Below are positions 1-12,598 of a stretch of DNA of 64,000 nucleotides, piece by piece. The stretch is from contig OX463781.1 in NCBI GenBank assembly GCA_949825025.1, forward strand, positions 3,103,667 through 3,167,666, given 5' to 3'. The translations under genes were made by a program, and so were the position numbers. The notes beneath the pieces were generated by a model. The model was not told the origin of the DNA. It was given only the letters and a program-made list of their open reading frames with translations, and did no database searches. This DNA is from Siphlonurus alternatus. Lineage: Eukaryota > Arthropoda > Insecta > Ephemeroptera > Siphlonuridae. The number at the start of each line of letters is the position of its first letter. Within the stretch, counting starts at the first letter, position 1.

Positions 1-128
1 CGCGCACAGCTGATCGCAAAGGCTCTTATTTTTTTTTATCATACGCTGCAAAATCATGCGATTTTGTCTGCGACCGGCCTAAAGCTCATGCAAAACGAAA
101 AACGTCAGTAATAATTTGAAATTTTATA

Positions 129-1629
129 ATACATACACAACATGACGCCATATCCCTTTACGGGGTAAGCCAGCAGCATTATTACCTCGGCCGTCTACAA
201 ATTGCCCTCCAAAGCACTCGATTCTTGCATACTCCACTTGCTTCAGAAATACTCATAACACTCTTTTGCCTTCTGCACTCTCTATTTGCACTGTGTACTT
301 TTAACACTTCTGTTCTTCAAACATTCTGCAATCACATCCAACCAAACCTTTTTAGGTCTACCTAATCCTTTCATGCCTTGTACACTACCTTTAAACACCT
401 GTTTTGCAATTTGTTCATCACCCATTCTCTCAACATGTCCAAACCAACGTAGTGTACTTCGTTCATACTTGTCAATTACGCTTTCTTTCACTCCACACTC
501 ATTCAATACCCATGTGTTTCTCACTCTATCCATCCTAGTTTTACCACACATATTCCTTAAAAAACTCATACCAACATCATTCAACTCACTTCTATGCTTT
601 GTTTGACACACCCATACTTCAGATCCATACATCAAAGTTGGTATTAGGACAGAGTTATACACAGCTAGCTTAGCCGTATTAGACAACAGCTCAGTGTGAC
701 ACAACCCTGCCATACTACCCACAATCCTCCTGCCAGCACTTACTCTCCTATCAATCTCTCCATCTACACTTCCGTCCTCCCGAAACAATCTTCCCAAATA
801 TACAAATTCTTTCACTCGTTCCAGCTGTTCTCCTTTTAGGTCAATTCCTTTTGCCTCGTTGCTATCTGTACTACCAAACACCATTACTTTTGTCTTGCTC
901 ACATTGATTTTCAAATCCATACGACTAGTACTCACTTCCAAACGGTTTAACCTTCTTTGCAAATCATCTTCACTATCAGCTAACACCAATGCATCATCCG
1001 CATACAACAGCAACCATAACATTATCGTACCCACACTAATTCCATTTTCGCCTATACCAGCTAATCTTACACACTTATCCATAAACACATTAAACAGCCA
1101 TGGCGACATCACACAACCCTGTCTCACTCCTCGCTTCACTTCAAACCATTCGCTCAAACCACCATTCACCCTCACACACGCTTTGCTACCTTCATACATA
1201 GATTTTATTGCATTCAGCAATTCATCATTTACACCATACTCGGACAGCACTTTCCACAGCATACTTCTATTCACCTTATCATACGCCTTTTCTAAATCTA
1301 CAAATGCGACAGACAACTTTTTATCAACAGCCAAATGTTTTTCAATCAACTATTGCACAGTAAAGAGCTGGTCTGTGCAGCCTCTGCCCGGCATGAAACC
1401 ACACTGCACCTCCCAGATCTTTTCCTGTGTAACTCTTTGCACTCTCCCAATCACCCACCTACCATACACTTTTCCTGGTATACTTAGTAAACTAATTCCT
1501 CTATGATTTTTACATTCATACTTATCTCCCTTTCCCTTGTAAAATGGAACAATTACAGCACACTTCCAATCTTCTGGTACTCTCCCACATTTGTAACACA
1601 CTTGACATAACTCAAGAAAACGCTTCATC
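129..1629 (-). mobile_element. 5'-truncated non-LTR retrotransposon (LINE), reverse transcriptase ORF with one internal stop
   Basis: Read on the minus strand, this is the back half of a LINE polyprotein. Visible reverse transcriptase motifs, in order: FYKGKGDKYECKNHRGISLL, AFVDLEKAYDKVNR (motif A), GVRQGCVMSPWLFNVFMD (motif B), LLLYADDALVLAD (catalytic YADD, motif C), then a thumb/C-terminal region with TLRWFGHVERM and [11 protein letters not shown]. One in-frame TAG at 1350-1352 splits the reading frame, so this copy is dead. The 3' end (about 130-280) is a short UTR ending in a TATG-type tail. The 10-base string aaattttata occurs at 119-128 and 1630-1639 and looks like the target-site duplication, which supports these borders and a 5'-truncated insertion. 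It sits in the STOML2 intron upstream of exon 1824-2095. The clade is not assigned. Confidence 0.88.
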
Positions 1630-1823
1630 AAATTTTATATATATTTTAATAATTGAATATTGTTATTTTGTAATATTTTGAATGTTTGTCTATAATTATA
1701 TTACTAATCTTTTTTTGTTTTTACAGCTATTTCCAATTTATTAAATGTTTAGTATGTAGTCACAATGTATCAACTGATATTTTTAATGTGAATAAATAAA
1801 TAAAATATTTCAATCTCGTGCAG

Positions 1824-4800
1824 GTGATATCGAGCTGCCCCCTCGTGTCAAGGAGGCCATGCAGATGCAGGTGGAGGCTGAGCGACGCAAGCGGGCGGCC
1901 ATCTTAGAATCTGAGGGTGTGCGGGCCGCGGAGATCAACGTGGCGGAGGGCAAACGTCAGGCGCGCATCCTCGCCTCTGAGGCGGAGAAGCAGGAGCAGA
2001 TCAACCGAGCCACAGGAGAGTCTGCCGGCATCCTGGCACTGGCAGAGGCCCGCGCCAAGGGACTCAACATGGTGGCCAAGTCTCTTGCTTCAGAGGTACA
2101 TAAAAGATAGATGGCATTGCATACAGAAATTTTAACTCTTTGCATCAAGGATACGGCAATATCTATAACATAAGGAGAATTACAAAAATGACAAAATTTA
2201 TATGAAAGAAATCGCTTATAAAGTTAAAATATTTTTTAATATTTATCTGAAGGTATGGGATAACTAATTATGGTGTTGTTAATTCTGTAAAATTATGCTG
2301 TGGCTACTTTCAGAGCATTTTCATGACTTTACAATGTTGAATCATGTAATGGGTCATTAATGCACGGACGTAGTTCAGCTATTACCACCAGAATCATTGT
2401 CAACATTATGGTATCACTAGTCCATGCCTGGCCTAGATTGACAGAGCTAACTGAAGATTCATTGTACACATTCCCATCTCATTCCTACCCTGAAGCATGC
2501 TCTCCCATATTTAATCCCAATATATATTCTTCTTCTTTTCTTATGCCCATGTGTTGGCTATGAAGCCATTTTACTTCTAGTAAGCCAATAAAGAAAGGAT
2601 TCCTTCCAATATATAGTATTCACTTAAACTTGAACAAATATGCACCCAAAAAAAAAAAAAAAAAAGCAAACAAACAAAGGAAAAAACCCTTCAATTTACA
2701 TGCAATGAATGCTTGGTCCACAGACCCGAAGTCAATACATTAATAAATTTCCTGTCCTAAATTTCATACAATATGCTATGAATGTTATGAGAAGCTGTCA
2801 ATTTGGGAGAAAGCTAAACGAATTTGAATTATTATCAGGTTGCTTTTTTTAACCAATCAAAACTATGGAGATTCCCATCATGCTAAGAGAAAACAGAATG
2901 TGATTATGTTTTATAATCCAATGTTGTCATTATTTAATTTACTGTATTCATTTATATATTCGACTTAATGGCGAGGGTAAGGCAATGATGCCTTTTCTTA
3001 CCCCTGACCAATTGATTACAGTAATGATACATATTTTGTTTGAACAACTTACAAATTATGATTTATATATGCACTAAGAATTTTGCTACCATTAAGTACT
3101 GGTACAATATTTCTCGTTACTAGAGTTGTTTTTGTCTTGTTCATATCCATTAGCAATGACCATGAACAGAGCTATTCATAAATAAAGTAGTGGGAGAACC
3201 ATTAGCACTGTTTTAACATACTGGCTCACTACCGGTAGTTTTGTACAAGACATATATTATGCTACTAGATTTTTTTTTCCCACCCTCTAAAAATTTGCCA
3301 TAGCTTCCAGATGTCTTGTGTGATTTCGGCTCATATAAAGCAACATTTTCAGAATGTTTGAATCATTTGACATACATACATAACATGACATCATATCCCT
3401 TACGGGGTAAGCCAGCAGCATTATTACCTCGGCCGTCCACATATAGACCTCCACTGTAGTCTATTCTTACATACATACAGTCACAGGGGGGTAATGGTAA
3501 GGGCTGGAAAAATGGTAAACTGAGTTTTCTTTGGCTCACAATTAATTTATTTGTTTATCGCCATGTAAGTAAATATGCCAAAAGCATTCTAAACATCCAT
3601 GTCCACGATTCTAATGGTGTATATTTGTGCTGAAAAATTAATTGCTACCTGTTTAAACCTCAGTTAACGATTACTGGATCCAGTATAAGACATGCAGTTT
3701 CATGGTATGGTAGCTTTTAGTTCACTAATCTCAACTTGGTAGAATTTGCATACATTGCCAATCTCAATCCATTTTCTGGTATCATACAACAATGACTTTA
3801 GCAATTTAGTTAAATTCAATGAACTAGATGCTACCACGACTCTATGCCACTTAAGCTTTTTTTTTCACTCTCTCTCTTAAAAAATTCAACATACAGTCTA
3901 GCAGATCTTAGATACATCTTAGACCTGTAGACTCTATGGGGGACATTCACAAAGCACTTTAACCCCCACTTTAGCCCCGATTTTTAACCCTGGTGCTAAA
4001 CATGGTGCTAAACTATGAGCTTAACATGGTTAGCCCCTGATTTAGTACCATGTTTAGCACCAGGGTTAAAAATCGGGGCTAAAGTGGGGGTTAAAGTGCT
4101 TTGTGAATGTCCCTCTATGTTGCCTAGCTTCGAGACTGTCTAGCCATATGCCTGGATGGGATAAAGCAAAAGACGATCGCCACGCGCAGTCGAATCTGCA
4201 CTTAAACTAAGATATGCAATACTGATGTTGCCAGATGTTTTGTGTGATTTCAACTTCACTTTTCTTTCAGGACGGTAACAGGGCTGCGTCCTTGGCCGTG
4301 GCTGAGCGTTACGTTGAAGCGTTCCGTCACCTCGCCAAGTCAAGCAACACGCTCATCCTACCCAGCAACACCGGTGACATCAGCGGCTCCGTCGTGCAGG
4401 TAAGCCTCTCGTGTCTATGTAGCTCTTCTTCATAGGTCTGTTCATAAATACACCATCAGAAATAATCTATTGTTATTGACGAACCTTCTGTACACTCTAT
4501 GCCTCTGAAAAGTTCCCTTCTGCAGCCTTGTCAATCACCATGCTCTGAGTTCTTCTTACCGGGCATGGTGATTAACAAGGCTGCGGAAGAAAACTTTTCA
4601 GAGGCGAGAAGTGTACATAAGGTTCATCAATAATAGTAGATTATTTACGAACAGACCTCATGTCTTTGTGATTAGTTGAAACAGCCAATAGCAACTTTGA
4701 TTAATGAGTAGTATCTGTACATCTATGAACCATTTCCTAGTTTTGATCTCTATAATCAGTTCATAATGAAATATACTGGGTAGTTTCACATGCATATTTG

Positions 4801-5940
4801 ATGTACATTACTTAAAATAAACAATATTTATTTTCTTTTTCTACCATAGCCATCGTTAGGGTAGTGCAAATGGCACTGGGCCCCATGCTTCAGGGGGCCC
4901 AGGAGGGGTCTGTGCTCTGTTTAGGTGGTCACCGCTTTTTTAATGGCTCGCACAGGGCCCCACGAAATCTTGCAACGACTCTGTTTTATTCTGTAATTTA
5001 CTGTATAGAGAATTATTAAATTTAGTTTTCTTCTCCTTTGAGCATGAACTTTTGTTTTCACATAAAAATTATGAAATTCAGTACATATATAGCTTAGTTT
5101 TGCTGGTCTTTCATCAAAATATATTAAAAACTTATTATTACATTAACAAGTAAGTCAAGGGACCCAGGAAATTAGGTTTACCTTATATCAAGTTTTTCCT
5201 ACACTCGGAATGTTAATCATTTTTGACGGGACTACAATCTCCTTCACTCAAAATTTAGTTTTACCTAACAAAAATTTGCATAATAACGAGTTTTTACTGT
5301 ATGTAATCAAAAATTACAATTTTATTAATACACGCAGGTATTAAAACTTGCTAGACAAAAAGCGAAGTGATTGGGCGATTTGTTTTTTATTTTTATTTAA
5401 CCACTGGCAGTACAATACAGTGACAATAAATTGTCACGGTACAACATTAGTCTTGTCAATATATAAATACTAAAACAAATAACAAAAACTTTAATAGAAC
5501 TAAAGTAAATATCAGTCTCGTCTCAAGATACATAAATTTGTACAGTATTTATATAATTATGAATAATCGAAAACTTAGTGATACAGTATGTTTATTACTT
5601 GAGGTTCCCTACATATTATGCATAACATATTATGAATAATTTTGTATATTTTTTAATGATGTAACCTTAAGGATATTTTTTTCAATAATTTTAGTTTCAT
5701 TATGGAAAAATTGTTTTACATCATAATATCCCTTATTCACTAAAATGTTATTTAATATATTTTTAAACAATATTTTTTCAGGCGATGGCCATCTACAAGC
5801 AGCTGAGTGGTCCGTCACAGTCGTTTCCTCAGACGGCGGACGCAGACAACGTGGCCGAGTATTTTAGTGACGAAGATGAGGCAAAGGCAGCGAAGGCCAA
5901 GCGAGGACGTCCGCGGGGAAGCTCCAAGGACCCACAGTAG
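1824..5940 (+). CDS. STOML2: Stomatin-like protein 2, mitochondrial (3' three exons only)
   Basis: Exons 1824-2095, 4271-4399 and 5782-5940 (stop TAG), joined by GT-AG introns of phase 0; the first exon begins inside an arginine codon (phase 1). The visible 185 residues match the C-terminal part of STOML2/SLP-2: DIELPPRVKEAMQMQVEAER, then the long alpha-helical coiled coil (ILESEGVRAAEINVAEGK, ILASEAEKQEQINRATGE), then the SLP-2 signature AASLAVAERYVEAF and SNTLILPSNTGDISG, and a charged tail ending RGRPRGSSKDPQ. The SPFH/prohibitin domain and mitochondrial presequence must be encoded upstream of the window. The family binds cardiolipin and prohibitins at the mitochondrial inner membrane and scaffolds respiratory complexes and proteases; that role is family knowledge. 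The introns hold a LINE, palindromic MITEs and a LINE 3' fragment very close to the last acceptor. No frameshift or stop is seen. Confidence 0.96.
3367..3471 (-). mobile_element. 3'-end fragment of the same LINE family as 129-1629
   Basis: The minus strand carries the family's terminal sequence, with ggccgaggtaataatgctgc, the ccccgtaaggg stretch, and atgttatgtatgtatg at the end. Only about 100 bp remain. It lies in the first visible STOML2 intron. Confidence 0.8.
3939..4113. mobile_element. Palindromic MITE (foldback), about 174 bp
   Basis: The left arm starting ggggacattcacaaagcac is repeated in reverse complement at the right end, so nearly the whole element can fold into one hairpin. It is flanked by ctctatg (3932-3938 on the left; right copy up to 4119, sharing one c with the arm), a 7-bp target duplication. 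An uninterrupted copy of the flanking sequence exists at 58917-58936 (accatagagtctag), which confirms the insertion point. No coding capacity. Confidence 0.82.
4114..4215 (-). repeat. Part of a dispersed host repeat, second copy near 58830
   Basis: The reverse complement contains tggcgatcgtcttttgcttt and ggctagacagtctc, matching 58853-58920 on the plus strand. The repeat continues on the other side of the MITE at about 3895-3938. A degenerate piece also occurs near 62460-62485. Confidence 0.7.
4432..4659. mobile_element. Palindromic MITE with AGGTCTGTTC ends (TA-target family)
   Basis: The ends taggtctgttcataaat and atttacgaacagacct are inverted copies, and the interior is also palindromic (cagccttgtcaatcaccatg against catggtgattaacaaggctg). 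Relatives lie at 35698-35851, 43146-43244 and 49558-49684. The better-kept copies start TAGGTC and end GACCTA, as expected for TA target duplications of mariner-type elements. Confidence 0.78.
5370..5770 (-). mobile_element. LINE C-terminal/3' fragment (CR1/jockey-like)
   Basis: The minus strand encodes KILFKNILNNILVNKGYYDV, the type of C-terminal tail also seen in the LINE at 27759-28945 and the fragment at 44602-44930, followed by an AT-rich 3' UTR. It ends within about 15 bp of the polypyrimidine tract for the last STOML2 exon, so it may supply part of that splice acceptor region. Borders are approximate. Confidence 0.6.
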
Positions 5941-6540
5941 TCTTCCTCAGGGGAGTGAGAGTGTTGACGGAACTCTGAAAACTTGTTAAATTGCAGCCAG
6001 GTGCTAGCAATCATGTCCTCACTCAAGACAAAGTTTAGCCTGGAAATGATTGTGTGTGCCTCTGTATTGAAGAATAAATGGGAAAAAATGAAGCAGGTAT
6101 TTAAAAATTAAAAAAATTAAATTGTCATGGTAGCTTCAAGTTTATGAATTTTAATTTGATAGAATTTTTATTGATTACATATCTCATTTTCATATGTTAC
6201 CAAAAAATGAATTGAGATTGAAAACCTATATAAATTTTACCAAATTAAGATCTGTGAAATAGATGCTACGACAATGAAATGCACGTGACTGATAAATGTC
6301 TGCTGTTCGAAAATTTATAATTCTTTAATGCTTGTTTAAGTTTTTGGTTACTTTCATTTAAGTATGTTTCTGTTGTAAAATACAACTTACTTTACTTGTA
6401 TTTAATTTATTATTTGAGGCATGAAAGATTTATGTTGTATTACTAAGTCATGAAACCTCTTTGCAACATTTAATTTTGTTCAGGTAATTTCCATCTCATT
6501 CATTTGTAATTTGTGGATGGAAAACTTTTCCAAATAAAAC
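5941..6540 (+). other. STOML2 3' UTR with candidate poly(A) signals
   Basis: AATAAA occurs at 6073-6078 and again at 6533-6538, both downstream of the STOML2 stop codon. The second is followed by a T-rich run. Either could end the mRNA; reading alone cannot decide. Confidence 0.55.
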
Positions 6541-6830
6541 TTTTTTTTGTAGCAGAAGAAAATGTTGTTTTTAGTGAGTAAATAATAAATGCTTCTTTGC
6601 TACTACTGTATACATTACTGTACTTAGTGTCTTGCTATAATTTTAAAACAAACATTGAAATTAATACAAAAATACTTTAATTTTGCTTAATAATGTAGCA
6701 AGGATTAATTTTGGCATCTAACCAGCATATTTTACTATGTAGTCCATTTCCTATACATTTTTATTAAATACAAAACTAGAGGGAAACAACTTGCTTTCCA
6801 CACTAACATAAACTAACTGTGGCTAACATG

Positions 6831-7187
6831 TTAAGGGTAAGATAACACACCCAATGTTTAAAAAAAAAAAAAAAAAAAAAAAACGCATAAAAATTATGAA
6901 ACGTATCTTAAAATGTTATCCTCTACATCCTCTATCAGTAGCTAAAATATCAGGTATACAAATTCTAGCTAGTTTTTTGAGTTATGAATTTTGAAAGGTA
7001 TGAAAGTTCCATTTCTTCATGTTAAGTTGGTCTGCTTAAAAAATTCATAACTAAAAAACTAACTCGAATTTGCATACCTGATATTTTAGCTACTGATAGG
7101 GGATGTAGAGAACATTTAAAGATATATTATTCATAATTTTCAAGTGTGGGAATATTTTTAACATTGGGCGTGTTACCTTACCCTTAA
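6831..7187. mobile_element. TTAA-flanked palindromic MITE (family A), copy 1
   Basis: It begins TTAAGGGTAAGATAACAC and ends with the inverted GTTACCTTACCCTTAA. Interior blocks ctatcagtagctaaaatatc and gatattttagctactgatag form a second, inner inverted repeat. TTAA at both ends fits a piggyBac-type target duplication, an inference from the ends alone. An A-run interrupts the left arm. Confidence 0.82.
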
Positions 7188-8407
7188 TTCCTTTCCACCC
7201 CTTTTGTCACCACCCTCACTTTTTCCCAGGCATTTTTATTCATTGTGATTTCAAGGGGTTGGAGGGATAGTCAAAGCCAACAGTTGCTTGCTGTCTTTCC
7301 CCCTTGAAAAAGTATCATTTATGTATTTATTTCTGAGTTGTATTACAAGAATTGAATGTTAATTAATATTAGCAAGAATAAATCTAAAATTGTATGAAAG
7401 TTTTGTGTGTAATTATGATTTATGCATCAAATAAAATTTATAAAGTTATGGCGAATATTTTCATTTAGCAATGCAGTATATTAACCCTAGAAATACCAAG
7501 GGGGGGGGGCAAGGGGGGTAGTAGGGGGTCGATACAACCCACAAATCTTTAAAAAAGCAGGGAAAATGTGTAAAATATTGCTCCAAGAATTCTGAAAAAA
7601 TTTGTAAGCCTTTTAGCCACCCAGTAATGTATTTCTGGTGGGGGAGGGAGGGATATCTTTTATCATGTAATTTACATAGCAAGTCGTTGGATCGTTTCGA
7701 CTCCCCCCCCCTACCCTTGGTAAAGTGTGTGACAAAAAAGTATGTAAATCGGCACCAAAAGAATTAGTGGCAAGATTTACGTCCCAGTAAAAATTATAAA
7801 GGTGATGACTGTTTTTGCTTCTTCCAACTTTATTATTAATCATATTTACTTTGTTCAAAAGACCTTTTATCTTTATAGTACTAATGATTTTGATGTGATC
7901 GACCTATATTATTAAAGAAACATATTGCAATGAAATGTTAAGATTTACAAATTTTCTTTGGCTGGCAATCAATAATTTGTTAAGGACGAATCTCAGTTGA
8001 TTGAGATCTCGGAATCGGGCCCCCTTGAATTAAGCAAGACTTGCAGAGAACTTTGAACTTGCCATCAATAAGTGGCATACAGATTTTGAAGTGGATCTAT
8101 CTGATTAGTTTTGAGAAAACTGAGGTAGAAGTTTAAAACATTGGCCTTATGGACATCAGAAACCGGAAATGGAGCTGTTGTGAGGAAACTGCCCCCCCCC
8201 CCCCCCACCCCCCTTGACTTTGCTCAAACCATAAGCAATTAAGTTTTAGATTATATTCTCAAAATTTTCAATTTTATTTCATTTGATTCTGTCTGACAAA
8301 ATTTCCTTTGACTCACATGTTACATTAGTATATAGAGCTATATATAGGCTATGCAGATTAAACTATCTTATATCCACTTTTCAGAAAAGCTCTTCAGTTT
8401 CTTGTGC

Positions 8408-8490
8408 ATTTAGTAGCCAGTCACACCCATCCCAACTAAGTCACGAAAAGTCTGTCATATTTGAGAATTGAACCAGACACCTCTTTTTCC
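8408..8490 (-). mobile_element. Fragment of tRNA-headed SINE (family S1)
   Basis: It contains tagtagccagtcacacccat and cacgaaaagtctgtcat, as in the fuller copies at 15681-15978, 35968-36284 and 48564-48863. Confidence 0.7.
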
Positions 8491-8959
8491 TTTTTTATAA
8501 TGGTTCTATTTTATCATTATATAGACTGGTAAATCATTTCTTCAAATCAGTGGATGTTACTCTCTTGTATGCTTTCTGAAGTGATGTCACTAGCTTATCC
8601 AGTGTTTGTTATAAATCAGGAGGCACCGTGGTCATGTTGATGATGGTGGTATGATCTTGCCGAGGTTTTTCCAGACGTGCTTGGCAGACTTCGCAGCTCG
8701 CTTCGAAACGTGATAATCCTTTAATTTTTAAATAGGATAATCTTTCTTAATTGTGGTATATTTTGATGGCAATTAAACAATCAAATGTACACTGTGTTAA
8801 TGTTCTAGAAAATCAAATAAAAAAAAAAAATATGCAAAAGACGGTGAAAAAATAAAAATTGAGGTTAAAATTTCAATATTTTTTAATATTATTGCAGTTT
8901 TTTATTTGTGTTGAAAATATAAACTGATGAGCTATTGTAAAATGTGTGAGTTCTAGGTA

Positions 8960-9075
<116 letters not shown>

Positions 9076-9805
9076 TATATACATTTTTTTTTTGTAAATT
9101 CCGTGCATGATTATTCCAGATTTTCCAACAGGGTTTGAAATTCCATGACTATTCCGGGTGCTATACACCCTAGGTGTTATAATATATAATAAAAATAGAG
9201 GATTGGGTTTGTTTTAAATATTTTATTTTATTAAGACATCTTCTTAAATCAAGACAAAAATGTAGATACAAATATATAATGATCAAAGTTGCAACATTAC
9301 ATAAACTGAGGAGGGCGGGCAAGATAGAGATTTGGTAAAATTTAAATATTCTTTTATGTAATATTTTTTTATTTGTAGAATTAAGTGAATTTAAAAGTAA
9401 TGGGTAAGAATAACTATCAAGGCCTTTAAATTTCAACAGGAAAAAATCACAGAAGGTGAAATTTCACTTGAAAATTATATTCCAAATGCTCTATATAAAT
9501 TAAGGGATAAAATCAATAAATGATTACATTTTTAATTTAGAGAAATATTGCTTCTTACTTCAGCAATATATGCATGCACATTTCAATAATAAATACAAGG
9601 GGGTGGGGAGTATTTATTTATTTATTTTTTTTTTAATTAGCTAAAGCTGAAAATTCAAGAAAAGGAAGTTTTTACTTTCAATTAGTTAAAGCATGACCAT
9701 AACTTAATCAATTAAAAAACGAATATATAATAAGAAAGGTTTTCAGTAAACTGAAGGTTTTTATCGCCATTCTTACCAGAGAGAAATAGTCATGATGTGT
9801 CGAAT

Positions 9806-10118
9806 TGAGTATTGACCTCAAAATTTTTTATTGCAAAAATAGAAAGAGAGGGTTTGAAGTTATGCTCCTTTATTTTATTTTTTTATTTTTTTTAGATTTT
9901 TTAGAAGCTAGGAGGAATTGCTAAAAAGTTTTGCCAAGGTCGGGTTTGAACCCACACCCCTTTTAGGTCCTATCCTTTTATCAAGAGAGGCGTCACTTTC
10001 AATAATTTTTTAAAAATAATTCCTGGACTTTTTAAAAATTCTGAAAAAAATCAGAATAACATATAACTTTGCACCCTCTATCCATTTCTGCAATAAAAAT
10101 TGTTGAGGTCGATACTTC
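9806..10118. mobile_element. Palindromic MITE (family B) with tRNA-like insert, copy 1
   Basis: The ends are gagtattgacctcaaaat on the left and ttgaggtcgatactt on the right, with inverted blocks tggatagagggtgcaaagtt / aactttgcaccctctatcca. One arm carries ggtcgggtttgaacccacac, the reverse complement of a tRNA T-arm (box B-like). Other copies: 10168-10484, 17894-18211, 20541-20851, 22246-22588, 35328-35653, 47685-48014. Confidence 0.78.
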
Positions 10119-10167
10119 ACTGTGGTTATAACTACACTGCAATTAACATTGCAACATTTTATTATAA

Positions 10168-10484
10168 TGGAGTATCAACCTCAATTTTTTTCATTGCAGA
10201 AATGGATAGAGGGTGCAAAGTTATGCTACCCTGATTTTTTTCAGATTTTTTAGAGCTCAGAAACTATTTTTAAAAAATTATTGAAAGTTCTTTTTGTGAC
10301 GTTACGAGACGCCGCTCCTTAAGAAAAAGATAGGACTTGCCGCCGCGTGACGTCACAAAAAGAACTTTCAATAATTTTTAAAAATACTTCCCGGGCTCTA
10401 AAAAATCTGAAAAAAATCAGGGTATCATAACTTTTTACCCTCTATCCATTTCTGCAATAAAAAAAATTGAGGTCGATACTCCAT
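10168..10484. mobile_element. Palindromic MITE (family B), copy 2
   Basis: Starts tggagtatcaacctc and ends gaggtcgatactcca, with perfect inner arms around 10259-10400 (aaagttctttttgtgac / gtcacaaaaagaacttt). It lies 50 bp from copy 1. The tRNA-like block is largely lost here. Confidence 0.78.
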
Positions 10485-12598
10485 TGATAATAACAACTAC
10501 AACCCACAGAAGTCTTAAGTTTATTAGACTGAACAGTTAACTGTAATCATCGGTTATGGATATATGGCAAAAAACAAGAATTGAGGATGGGGGGTAACAA
10601 AGTTTGATATGACCAAATCAAATTTTCAACCTCTCACACTAACACTCATTGTATCTCCAGCAAAGTACAGAGTTAGTCACACAGAGTGAAACAGAGTGAG
10701 ACACAAGCTAAAAGTCACATCTAACAATGCTAATGAAAAAGGTGACATCCGTTTCACAACTGGAGCCAAACAACGGTGGTGCTGCACTATTTGGCAACAT
10801 TGCATGATTTTAAGCAATTTCATTGGCTGGTGGCACTCATGTTTGATGGGACAGGTAGCTTGGCCTCCAGAGTATAATGATTAGTGTTGCACTGAATTTG
10901 ACTGAACTCTGACCAAAGCCATCATAATAACTTAACAGGCAAGACAGGCAGTAGCAACTGAAAGAAAAGAGCCACTACAGAATACACAAAGACAACTTTA
11001 CATATTTAAAATTATACCCAAATATATTATACACCATAAATAAATAATTCACCTACTGTATTAACATTAAAGATTTACAAGTACATGCCTACTTTATATT
11101 AACCTCAACATCTTTTTTTAGTACAAAAATATAAAAATATTTACAAAAACAAGTAGGAGCAGATTGTAACAAGTCACTAACGATATAAGTATTTATTTTT
11201 ATTTATTTATTTATTTATTTTTTTTCAATTCACAACATTGTTAGTTGAGTTTCTTTTATTAGAAATGAAAGCAACAATTTCATAAACATCTGAGCATCCA
11301 GATATGTTAAATTAGGACTGATTTCATTATAAATTATTTATTGAACACAAAAACAGTGTACAGTATAGATTATAATATAACAATACCCTAAAAGACTAAG
11401 AATATGTTTATACATACATACAAACAAAAACATATTATACAATATCAATAATTATACAGAAATAGAAATACAGTATGGAAGTAGTAAAGATATCCAAGAC
11501 ACTTAAAATCATGATAAAAGATAGAAGCCAACGTCTGCAATTGTAGCACTTAATTAAAAATAGATTTACTGTACATATTATCTTTAGTTACATTACCAGT
11601 ATTATTATATTGATGGTGTTGTCAAATCTGACAAGAAAAAAATGAAAAACTCCATACATATTAAATTAATTTAAAAAAATGATGACAAGCTTAATGAAGC
11701 ACTGTCTACAGTATAACAGATCTTATTGTATCCATAGACTCTTAGCTTCAGCATCACCATTCATATCTGATTGATTAAAAATGCAAGATGGAGAGTCGGG
11801 CTAGTTTAATTTACACGTAAACTAAGATCTGTGAGATTGTAGAATTGTTTGAAATCAGAAAAAAAAAACTCTCGTTAAAAAATCACAAAATTCAAAATTT
11901 TTGACTCACACAGCTGAAATAAAAGTCACAGCCAATCAGAAAATTTGACTTTTTATTGTCCCCCTCCCTCCCTTTCTTCATTTCTGATTCAAAGTAGTTC
12001 TGCGCTTTATTAATGTAAGTCGTTTCTCCTTTTTCTCTCTCTAGATTCTGTGATGGAAACAAGTTGTTCTTTTTTTCCCCCCTCAGAAATTAACATAAAA
12101 CTTACCGATTTTGTCAAATTTGAAGAAACACCAGTACGTCTTGTAGGGAAAATATTGAAATCATTATTAAATTTGATACAACCAAAATTTAGGAAAATAA
12201 GAAAAATTATATCTGTTATAAATTTCTATACAGTACTATATGAAATATATGAAGATAGTATGCTTTCAAAACTTCAAAGTATATTTAAAAATTAAATTAT
12301 TACAACCTCAATTTAAAATTTACACAAAATGGCCGTACTTTCAAACATTTGAAACCAATAACCAACAATTTTTGCTTTAATTTGTTAAACAGTTCTTCAT
12401 AAATCACTATAAATTATTGCATTGCAATTTTATGATATTTTTTCTTCTTTTTTTCAATGGCAAATCATGATACAAATATTAATTTAAAACACAGATAGTA
12501 AGTGCTTTCAATGTTTCTTTGCTTATAATTTCACTAGAGTCACAAACTAGTCAAAAAGAGAGAGATTTTGATTGCATATTTTCGGAAGAGAGGCCCAG

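Noticed and set aside
286..606. Plus-strand frames overlapping the first LINE (106 and 215 aa)
   Set aside because: They are antisense shadows of the reverse transcriptase frame on the minus strand.
10696..10884. Short frame in the 5.9-12.6 kb gap
   Set aside because: 62 codons, no splice partners or recognised similarity; treated as chance.
12050..12295. 81-aa plus-strand frame
   Set aside because: AT-rich, no family recognised, no neighbouring exon with matching phase, and it lies in the probable 3' flank of SPG21 on the opposite strand.
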